12,601 nt of DNA from a candidate division WOR-1 bacterium RIFOXYB2_FULL_48_7. GTDB lineage: Bacteria; Margulisbacteria; WOR-1; O2-12-FULL-45-9; XYB2-FULL-48-7. The DNA lies in contig MEUF01000026.1 of the NCBI GenBank assembly GCA_001771615.1, positions 1 to 12,601 of the forward strand. The letters are read 5' to 3'. The notes beneath the pieces are model-generated. The model did no database searches, had not been told where the DNA came from, and saw only the letters and a program-made list of their open reading frames with translations. A program made the translations under genes and the position numbers. Below, piece after piece: positions 7,741 through 12,601 of this stretch. How positions within the stretch are numbered: the first letter of the stretch is position 1; the number at the start of each line of letters is the position of its first letter.

Positions 7741-7746
7741 CCTCCT
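7741..7746 (-). promoter_or_regulatory. Strong Shine-Dalgarno site of ilvE
   Basis: The minus strand reads AGGAGG with an 8-nt spacer to the ATG at 7732. It shows that the long N-terminal extension is part of the protein. Confidence 0.85.
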
Positions 7747-7754
7747 AAAAAATA

Positions 7755-9080
7755 TTATCTTCTTCCGAAAGCCCAATTTCTAGCATCATCAAACAACTGA
7801 AGTCGATCATCAGAATGGGCTAAACCAACAGATAAACGCACTAGCGACCTTTCAATCCCCCATTGGAGTTTTTCTTCAGCAGAAACTGTAAAATGGACTC
7901 CGTAGAAGGCCAGGTTCAACATATCCCCAATCCCACCAAGGCTTACTTGAAGATTAACTACTCCCTCACCATATCTGGCAAAATAATTACACATTCCGAC
8001 CGCGCGCTTGTACCTGGCTGCTTCAGTTCGGCCATCTGGGACAAAAGAGACCATATATCCCGGCGCAAAATTATTATCCCAGTCAGTCAAATGTCTTTGG
8101 GCAACTCCATAGTAACGAAAATCCGGCTCGCCTGGGTAAAATACATGTCTAAAATCGCCTGTTTCATGGAGGAATCTCGCCAGTAGTCGCGCATTGTGCT
8201 GCATTTTTCCAAACCGATCATATAATGTTGGTAATCCGCGGGTTAAAACATGATGGATCTGCTCTGGAGCCGGGACACCACCTGTATCTTTTCTAAACAG
8301 GAACAATTGTACCCAGAGTGTTTTTGGTAAAACTACAAATCCCGCCATTTCCTGCGTGGATCCACTTATTACCTTTGTAGCAGAGTGAACAACTATGTCG
8401 GCCCCGTGCAGCAGCGGGTTACATCCGGCCGGGCCAGGAAATGTGTTATCAACAATAATCATCGCTTCAGGACAGACCTCCCGAACAATAGCCGCTATCT
8501 TCTCCAAATCATACACGCGCAGATTAGGATTGGCTTCGGTTTCAAAATATATCGTCTTGGTTTTTTTGCTTAAAACAGTTCTAATAGCTTCTGGATCGGT
8601 TAAATCGACATATTTAACAACATATCCTCTATGTTGTCCCGCCCAATGGTCAAAATAATTATCAGTGCAACCGTAAAGTGGCTTTGAGACAACTATCTCG
8701 TCGCCTGGTTGCAGGCGGAATTCAAGGGCCGCATTAATTGCCCGCATCCCATCGCTAAAAGCCATGGCCCAATGCGTATCGGTCCCAACTCCTTCTGCAA
8801 GAGTCATCGCCATATTGGCGTATACTTCGCTGGGATTACCAATCCGCCTGTAAATTCGCTCAACCCCGGCAATATCATCAACTGTTGCAGGGTCAAATTC
8901 AACCAGTGAGCGAAAGGCCCTCTCCATTACCCTTGTACTGGCTACTTTTACCGTTGTTGCAACGTGTATCGGGTGAACAGCATCAGCATACTGTGCCCCT
9001 CTTGGAATATGCGGGGACTTTAACATTAGCATGGCTGTTGAACGATGAACCTCACGTATATTGACGCTTTTCCCGATCAT
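7755..9080 (-). CDS. Cys/Met-metabolism PLP-dependent enzyme (methionine gamma-lyase / cystathionine gamma-synthase type)
   Basis: Fold-type I PLP enzyme of the Cys/Met metabolism family, 441 residues. Motifs in order: YRRIGNPS at 77-84 (phosphate-binding Tyr/Arg from the neighbouring subunit), SDGMRAINAAL at 109-119, LYGCTDNYF at 135-143, FETEANPNL at 179-187, IIVDNTFPGPAGCNPLLHGAD at 208-228, VVHSATKVISGS at 230-241 with K236 as the expected PLP lysine, and VRLSVGLAHSDDRL at 414-427. The YGCT motif recalls methionine gamma-lyase, but members of this family (gamma-lyase, gamma-synthase, beta-lyase, O-acetylhomoserine sulfhydrylase) cannot be separated from motifs alone. Differences from the usual pattern are SDGM instead of SSGM/ASGM, ETEANP instead of ETPANP, and an N-terminal stretch of about 30 residues before the usual start. 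AGGAGG 7 nt upstream supports the ATG at 9080. It is the middle gene of the operon, 21 bp after nagB and 22 bp before ilvE. Confidence 0.88.
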   Translation of the reverse strand: MIGKSVNIREVHRSTAMLMLKSPHIPRGAQYADAVHPIHVATTVKVASTRVMERAFRSLVEFDPATVDDIAGVERIYRRIGNPSEVYANMAMTLAEGVGTDTHWAMAFSDGMRAINAALEFRLQPGDEIVVSKPLYGCTDNYFDHWAGQHRGYVVKYVDLTDPEAIRTVLSKKTKTIYFETEANPNLRVYDLEKIAAIVREVCPEAMIIVDNTFPGPAGCNPLLHGADIVVHSATKVISGSTQEMAGFVVLPKTLWVQLFLFRKDTGGVPAPEQIHHVLTRGLPTLYDRFGKMQHNARLLARFLHETGDFRHVFYPGEPDFRYYGVAQRHLTDWDNNFAPGYMVSFVPDGRTEAARYKRAVGMCNYFARYGEGVVNLQVSLGGIGDMLNLAFYGVHFTVSAEEKLQWGIERSLVRLSVGLAHSDDRLQLFDDARNWAFGRR

Positions 9081-9087
9081 TTACCTT

Positions 9088-9093
9088 CCTCCT
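9088..9093 (-). promoter_or_regulatory. Strong Shine-Dalgarno site of the Cys/Met PLP enzyme
   Basis: The minus strand reads AGGAGG, 7 nt before the ATG at 9080, in the 21-bp gap after nagB. Confidence 0.85.
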
Positions 9094-9101
9094 AAATTCA
9101 A

Positions 9102-10070
9102 TTAATCAATAACAACGCCCTCAAGCGTTGCCTCTGGGTCACTTGGCAAGCCAATCAATTCGGCTACTTCGTCATCGATGGCCTCACGATCGGCCAAAAC
9201 CAATGCATCAGAGTGAGTTCGTAATGAAGTGGCCGGGACCCCTTCCGTAATCGGGCCAAAGAGCATGGCATGGAGGGCCGCTCGCTTGGCCGCGCCAGTC
9301 ACCAGCATAAGTAAGGCTCTGGCTTCCAGGATTGTGCCAATGCCCATCGTCATGGCCGCGTTCGGGACCCTTTCATTTAAAACCAATTCAAAAAATGCCC
9401 TCTGTCTATCAGTCCACATTCCACTAACCATTTTCTCGTATGGGCTTTTTCCGGGCTCAACACCCAAGCCCCGACTCTCGTCTGGGCTTAAGAAATAACG
9501 GGCATTATCAACGACTGTTCTACGGTCAAGCCCAATCAGCCTGGTCCTGGAGGCAAAAGAAGAAAACGGCTCATTAAAAGCAATATGCCCGTTCCCGCCT
9601 AAGCCTAATAATTGGAGATCAATCCCGCCAACTGACCTGATTAACTCCTCATAAGCCTGACAAGCTAGTCTTGCCTGCTCAGGATCATTAATGCGCCAAT
9701 CCGGGAGGTGGGTATTATTACTTAAACCGACTTTTGAGAAAAGATGCAACTCCATAAAAGCCCGATAGGTTTGCCCATAAAAAGCCTGGGGGACGCCAAA
9801 ATATTCATCGAGACCAAAAGTTGCGGCAATATTTCTTAATGAGACATGCTCAAACCCGCCAAGGTCGGCGTCAACATCAAGCATCCGGCTGGCTGTCTCT
9901 CTCCAAGCCAGATGGGCATATAACGGCTCCATTGTCCCACCTGTGGCTGTTCCCAAAACAAATCCCTGCGGTTTGGCCCGCAACCCGGCTTGGATCCTAT
10001 TCCCGGCCAGGCGCACAACCTCACCGACATTGGGGGCAACAATTAATCTTAACCCTTGCGTGGTTGTCAT
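9102..10070 (-). CDS. nagB: Glucosamine-6-phosphate deaminase/isomerase family protein (NagB-like)
   Basis: NagB converts glucosamine 6-phosphate to fructose 6-phosphate and ammonia in the cytoplasm. Family motifs are present: GTATGGTMEPLY at 40-51 (phosphate loop), LDEYFG at 87-92 (catalytic Asp-Glu region), LGLGGNGHIAFNEP at 155-168, FASRTRLI at 172-179, MTMGIGTILEARALLMLVTG at 240-259 and FGPITEGVPATSLRTH at 271-286. At 322 residues it is longer than the roughly 240-266 of typical NagB. About 35 extra residues lie between NARYF (189-193) and VPNAAMTMGIGT (235-246), where E. coli has a short loop. In GGNGHIAFNEP the position of E. coli Asp141 is Asn160; other bacterial members may also carry Asn here, so activity cannot be judged. 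The ATG at 10070 has no convincing Shine-Dalgarno site. It is the first gene of the operon and diverges from the UPF0280 gene. A different sugar-phosphate isomerase/deaminase specificity is possible. Confidence 0.85.
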   Translation of the reverse strand: MTTTQGLRLIVAPNVGEVVRLAGNRIQAGLRAKPQGFVLGTATGGTMEPLYAHLAWRETASRMLDVDADLGGFEHVSLRNIAATFGLDEYFGVPQAFYGQTYRAFMELHLFSKVGLSNNTHLPDWRINDPEQARLACQAYEELIRSVGGIDLQLLGLGGNGHIAFNEPFSSFASRTRLIGLDRRTVVDNARYFLSPDESRGLGVEPGKSPYEKMVSGMWTDRQRAFFELVLNERVPNAAMTMGIGTILEARALLMLVTGAAKRAALHAMLFGPITEGVPATSLRTHSDALVLADREAIDDEVAELIGLPSDPEATLEGVVID

Positions 10071-10121
10071 CTGTTTTCTTTTCGCCCCCTTTGATTAAGA
10101 ATTTCAGTCGTTTTTTACCTA

Positions 10122-10130
10122 TGTTATAAT
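10122..10130 (+). promoter_or_regulatory. Extended -10 promoter of the UPF0280 gene (leaderless transcript)
   Basis: TGTTATAAT, identical to the two boxes at 1499-1524, ends 6 bp before the ATG at 10137, placing the predicted first base on the start codon. There is no convincing -35 and no Shine-Dalgarno site. The 66-bp gap also has to hold the promoter of the divergent nagB operon, which I could not identify. Confidence 0.62.
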
Positions 10131-10136
10131 GCGCCC

Positions 10137-10862
10137 ATGAATTATGAGGAGCGGGCATATCGTAATTACGTTCGGGCGGATAATTTAGTCAAATTCGAAG
10201 TCATTGAAAAAGAAACCGACCTCCTGATCTTGGCTAACAACAATCTCTATGAGCCGGCGTTGGCAGCTGCCTTGAAATACCGCTCGGCGTTGGAAAATTA
10301 TATTGCCACCAATGAAAAGTTTTTGAAAAGCTTTGCCCCCGTAAGCGTCCCGGCTAAAGCCCCATTAATAGCCAAAGAGATGGCGGCGGCGGCGGCCAAG
10401 GCCAAAGTCGGCCCAATGGCAGCCGTAGCCGGCGCTATCGCCGAATTTGTCGGCCGAGATTTATTGCCTTTATCCGATGAGGTAATCGTGGAAAATGGCG
10501 GTGATATTTTTTTAAAGATAAATCAGCCGCGCAAGATTGGTGTTTATGCCGGCCAATCCCCTTTTTCCGAAAAGATCGCCCTTGAGGTCGATCCCCGGTT
10601 AAAGGGATTTTCTGTCTGCACTTCGTCAGGGACGGTCGGGCACTCCTTCAGTTTTGGTAAAGCGGATGCCGTTGTTGTGGTGGCTGAAAATGCCGCCCTG
10701 GCCGACGCCGCCGCCACCGCCATTGGCAATGCCGTCAAGGAAGTTGCCGATATTCAAACCGGCCTATCCGTGGCCAAAAAAATCAAGGGACTCGATGGGG
10801 TGTTAATAATTAAAGATGATCAGTTAGGGGCTCTGGGGAAAGTAAAGATTGTTGCGCTTTAA
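10137..10862 (+). CDS. UPF0280 family protein (ApbE-like fold)
   Basis: A 241-residue cytoplasmic protein of the UPF0280 family, which is structurally related to ApbE (FAD:protein FMN transferase); its reaction is not established as far as I know. The signature VGPMAAVAGAIAEFVGRDLL at 91-110, IVENGGDIFLK at 117-127, IGVYAGQSPF at 134-143, GFSVCTSSGTVGHSFSFGKA at 157-176 and VADIQTGLSVAKKI at 203-216 identify the family. The start MNYEERAYRNYV also fits. No signal peptide or lipobox is present, unlike many true ApbE proteins. A GGC/GCG run near 10380-10398 encodes a small alanine stretch (residues 83-87). The gene is monocistronic: divergent from nagB, and its stop codon runs straight into the repeat cluster at 10861. 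Confidence 0.88.
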   Translation: MNYEERAYRNYVRADNLVKFEVIEKETDLLILANNNLYEPALAAALKYRSALENYIATNEKFLKSFAPVSVPAKAPLIAKEMAAAAAKAKVGPMAAVAGAIAEFVGRDLLPLSDEVIVENGGDIFLKINQPRKIGVYAGQSPFSEKIALEVDPRLKGFSVCTSSGTVGHSFSFGKADAVVVVAENAALADAAATAIGNAVKEVADIQTGLSVAKKIKGLDGVLIIKDDQLGALGKVKIVAL

Positions 10863-10895
10863 ACCTCAAACATCTAACATCAAACTTCAAAATTA
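10861..10895 (+). repeat. Heptamer repeat cluster, left arm of the inverted pair
   Basis: The sequence divides into 7-bp units: AAACCTC, AAACATC, TAACATC, AAACTTC, then a degenerate AAAATTA. The first two units (14 bp, 10861-10874) recur exactly on the opposite strand at 11314-11301. The cluster begins on the last two bases of the UPF0280 stop codon and points toward the 3' end of the four-helix-bundle gene. Confidence 0.8.
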
Positions 10896-10910
10896 AATAC
10901 CAAATAAAAA

Positions 10911-11327
10911 TCACATCCTAAATTTGTAGCCTGATTTCTTCAGGATAGTGCTTAAGATGCGAATGACTTCATCCGTTTCATTGATTTGCAAATCAATATA
11001 ATCGTTAAGACTAAAAGTGTTTTTCGCCAGTTTTAGCCAATAAATCGTTTCCTTTGCTTCTTTGCGAGCAATTGCAACTTTATTGATAAAGTCTTTTTTG
11101 GTTAGCGCCCCATCGGCTTCCTCAAAGTTTGCCCCAATAGCTGTTCCTGATCTCGCCAACTGCCTCCTTATAACATCTCCCTCGTGTATTTGTGGTAAAA
11201 AGCGACATATCGATAAAACATTAATTGAAAACCTCATCAGCCTCTCCCTTAAATCGAATACTTTTGGCAGATTATGATTTGTCATTTCATTTTGAGGTTG
11301 GATGTTTGAGGTTTGAATTTCATTCAT
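10911..11327 (-). CDS. Four-helix-bundle protein (S23 / 23S rRNA intervening-sequence family)
   Basis: A 138-residue all-helical protein of the S23/IVS family, whose founding members are encoded by intervening sequences in bacterial 23S rRNA and which also includes Avd proteins of diversity-generating retroelements. Its molecular function is unclear. The family pattern is FDLRERLMRFSINVL at 24-38, RRQLARSGTAIGANFEEADG at 54-73, KKDFINKVAIARKEAKETIY at 77-96 and WLKLAKN at 97-103. The first 14 residues (MNEIQTSNIQPQNE) are encoded by the repeat cluster rather than by family sequence. The ATG at 11327 overlaps the secretin stop as ATGA, suggesting translational coupling; an alternative start is Met15 at 11285. 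There is no rRNA in the window and no reverse transcriptase or variable repeat nearby, so this is a stand-alone copy. It lies in a pilus operon but is probably a passenger there. Confidence 0.9.
   Translation of the reverse strand: MNEIQTSNIQPQNEMTNHNLPKVFDLRERLMRFSINVLSICRFLPQIHEGDVIRRQLARSGTAIGANFEEADGALTKKDFINKVAIARKEAKETIYWLKLAKNTFSLNDYIDLQINETDEVIRILSTILKKSGYKFRM
11287..11321 (-). repeat. Heptamer repeat cluster, right arm of the inverted pair
   Basis: Read on the minus strand: GAAATTC, AAACCTC, AAACATC, CAACCTC, then AAAATGA. The central 14 bp (11314-11301) match the left arm exactly in inverted orientation. The cluster starts three bases after the secretin stop codon and supplies most of the first dozen codons of the four-helix-bundle gene. 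Confidence 0.8.
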
Positions 11328-12478
11328 ATGATATACGGCGTAATTAAGAAGACAATCTCGGTTTTTTCTTTCTCCACCGAGCGATTGGAAAAGATAAAAC
11401 CAACAAGTGGTAGATATCCCAATATTGGAACGCGAGAAATATTTTCCCGTTCTCCTTCCGACAATAGCCCTCCAATAATAATGGTCTCCCCATTTTTGAT
11501 TCTCACCGTGGAAGAAGCATTACGCGTTGAGATGACCGGAAAATCTCCCGCAGGAGTGGTGCGCCATTCAGAAATAGAGGAAACCTCCGGCTGGATAAAG
11601 GTAGTAATGTCCCCATCTTGCCCCAATTGAGGGATGATTTTTAATTTTACCCCGGCATCAATATAATCAACCGTCCATTGCGTTGTCGTCCCACTGGTAA
11701 CCGGCACGGCATAAGGGATGCGGCTGCCAATATTGATTAGCGCCTCTTGATTATCTAATGTGGCTATGCGAGGGGAAGCAATAATGTTAGCTCGCCCTTC
11801 GGCCAGCAGCGCATTGAGCGTGGAATACAGGTTTTCCGCCAGGGAAGTTTTCTTGGAGTCCTTGTTGGTCACAAATTTGACTATCCCGTTATTATAAGAA
11901 ATGCCTATCTTTGCGGAATCGCTGGAGGCCAATTCCACCACCCGCCCTTCGATCAATACCTGCGGCGTGGATTTGTCTATTTCCGCCACCAACCGCCTGA
12001 TCTCCTCAAGCTCCCCTTCCCGACCTCTAATGACCAGGGAGTTGGCCCGGGAACCGGGTTGAAAAAGGACTGTCGGGAAAAGTTTGCCCAACAACTCGGC
12101 CGTCCGACTGGCGGTCAGGTGTTTAAGTTTGATATTTTCCGTAATTGTTTTATAAGCAGAACCATTAAGATCCTGTGGCAGGGCGGAAATCAGGATGGCT
12201 TTGCCCTTTTTCTCATAATTGAATCCGTTAGTCCGTAGGATCAGCTCAATCGCTTCCCCCGGCTCGATTTCTTTTAAATGTATGGTGGCCTTTTTATTTT
12301 GCAGGTACGTTTGCTCGCCGGCCATGACCAGATCAAAGCCGGCACTTTTTGCCAACGTTTGAATTACCCCGACAATGGGGGCATCCTCGAAATCAATTTG
12401 TTTCATGACAGAGGCGTCGGCTGGGGAATATCCGATCATCAAGCCCCAAATTACAAACAACAATATAATCCTAATCAT
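11324..12478 (-). CDS. Compact secretin, PilQ/GspD family
   Basis: Forms the gated outer-membrane channel for a type IV pilus or type II-like secretion/competence system. The 384-residue precursor has a signal peptide (IILLFVIWGLMIGYSPADA, 4-22). An STN/N0 domain follows at about 26-98 (IDFEDAPIVGVIQTLAKSAG at 28-47), an N1/NolW-type domain at about 112-170 (TENIKLKHLTASRTAELLGK at 113-132, VIRGREGELEEIRRLVAEID at 149-168), and the secretin domain from about 173 (VLIEGRVVELASSDSAKIGI). The latter includes IIASPRIATLDNQEALINIG at 232-251, YIDAGVKLKIIPQL at 272-285, GETIIIGGLLSE at 330-341 and the closing VPILGYLPLVGFIF at 350-363 and EKTEIVFLITPYII at 371-384. It is much shorter than most PilQ or GspD proteins: one N1 repeat, no AMIN domain, a short variable part of the barrel and no pilotin-binding tail. 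The ATG at 12478 overlaps the upstream stop by 1 bp (TAATG). Confidence 0.92.
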   Translation of the reverse strand: MIRIILLFVIWGLMIGYSPADASVMKQIDFEDAPIVGVIQTLAKSAGFDLVMAGEQTYLQNKKATIHLKEIEPGEAIELILRTNGFNYEKKGKAILISALPQDLNGSAYKTITENIKLKHLTASRTAELLGKLFPTVLFQPGSRANSLVIRGREGELEEIRRLVAEIDKSTPQVLIEGRVVELASSDSAKIGISYNNGIVKFVTNKDSKKTSLAENLYSTLNALLAEGRANIIASPRIATLDNQEALINIGSRIPYAVPVTSGTTTQWTVDYIDAGVKLKIIPQLGQDGDITTFIQPEVSSISEWRTTPAGDFPVISTRNASSTVRIKNGETIIIGGLLSEGERENISRVPILGYLPLVGFIFSNRSVEKEKTEIVFLITPYII

Positions 12479-12601
12479 TATTTTCCATGTCTCTTTAGGA
12501 GCAGGGAATTCAAGGTCAGGTCGACCACCATATATCCATCAACCATTTCTCCTTGAGAGAGAGCGGCCGGTTGGCCCCCCAGGTCCAGGCAGGCAATCCT
12601 C
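12478..12601 (-). CDS. PilP/GspC-like pilus assembly protein, C-terminal fragment (N-terminus outside window)
   Basis: Last 40 codons plus stop of a gene entering from the right edge, too short for routine ORF detection; I translated it by hand. It reads RIACLDLGGQPAALSQGEMV, followed by DGYMVVDLTLNSLLLKRHGK and TAA. The pattern 'QGEMVDGYMVVDLTLNSLLLKR' resembles the end of PilP or GspC homology-region domains (xxGDxVxGxxVxxIxxxxVxLxR), which bind the N0 domain of the secretin. The position directly upstream of a secretin with a TAATG overlap matches the conserved pilP-pilQ order. The identification rests on a short pattern and on context. Confidence 0.6.
   Translation of the reverse strand, partial: RIACLDLGGQPAALSQGEMVDGYMVVDLTLNSLLLKRHGK

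Larger units (their letters stand above)
10861..11321. mobile_element. Possible small cassette: four-helix-bundle gene between inverted heptamer repeats
   Basis: A 461-bp unit with 14-bp perfect inverted ends, each part of a 7-bp repeat cluster, encloses one S23-type gene. It fits between the stop codons of two convergent genes without damaging either. I see no transposase and no clear target-site duplication, so mobility is inferred only from the symmetry and from the history of the family as insertions in 23S rRNA. Confidence 0.35.

Noticed and set aside
4876..8084. A 14-bp sequence (TTATTATCCCAGTC) shared by the hypothetical gene (4876-4889) and the PLP enzyme gene (8071-8084), both encoding DWDNN.
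   Set aside because: A single 14-bp match is close to chance expectation for a window of this size, and the surrounding sequences are unrelated.
10380..10398. GCG/GGC trinucleotide run in the UPF0280 gene, considered as a phase-variable repeat.
   Set aside because: It is short, interrupted and in frame; it only encodes a few alanines, and length changes by triplets would not switch the gene off.
10911..11327. Four-helix-bundle gene as the accessory protein (Avd) of a diversity-generating retroelement.
   Set aside because: No reverse transcriptase, template repeat or variable-repeat target gene is visible in the window.

Overview
The window is ordinary chromosomal DNA from a bacterium with two membranes. 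It has a type IV pilus/type II-type secretin preceded by the tail of a PilP-like gene, and an exported lytic transglycosylase. GC content is moderate, genes are packed tightly with short or overlapping junctions, and functions are scattered in short operons (ruvB without ruvA or ruvC, hisB without other his genes). The style suits an uncultured lineage such as Margulisbacteria/Saganbacteria (WOR-1), but that is inference and no taxonomic marker is present. There is no CRISPR array, tRNA, rRNA, phage or classical insertion sequence.

Layout: (1) 1-1488, minus: galT followed by the overlapping tlyA, which runs off the left edge. (2) 1539-4677, plus: a TPR-rich lytic transglycosylase and ruvB, which overlaps it by 38 bp and starts at TTG. 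The two units diverge from a 50-bp gap holding two mirror-image extended -10 boxes. (3) 4674-5540, minus: an unrecognised 288-residue protein whose stop codon shares TTAA with the ruvB stop. (4) 5601-6227, plus: hisB, apparently leaderless, with a bidirectional terminator built into its last codons. (5) 10070-6248, minus: a three-gene operon of a nagB-like deaminase, a Cys/Met-family PLP enzyme and a branched-chain aminotransferase with an extra N-terminal region; the second and third genes have perfect AGGAGG sites. (6) 10137-10862, plus: a UPF0280/ApbE-like protein, also apparently leaderless. (7) 12601-10911, minus: the end of a PilP-like gene, a compact secretin, and a four-helix-bundle (S23/IVS-type) gene joined by 1-bp and 4-bp overlaps.

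How the genes work together: the right end is the distal part of a pilus or secretion operon, with PilP-like and secretin proteins forming the periplasmic and outer-membrane parts. The nagB-PLP-ilvE operon joins amino-sugar deamination with sulfur and branched-chain amino-acid metabolism. The rest is housekeeping: galactose metabolism, rRNA modification, wall turnover, Holliday-junction migration and histidine synthesis.

Two things stand out. First, the four-helix-bundle gene is bracketed by clusters of a 7-bp repeat in inverted orientation, fitted between the stop codons of its two neighbours; it looks like a small inserted cassette whose RNA ends could pair. Second, several first genes lie 6-14 bp downstream of a TGnTATAAT box, which implies leaderless or nearly leaderless mRNAs, whereas two internal operon genes use strong Shine-Dalgarno sites.
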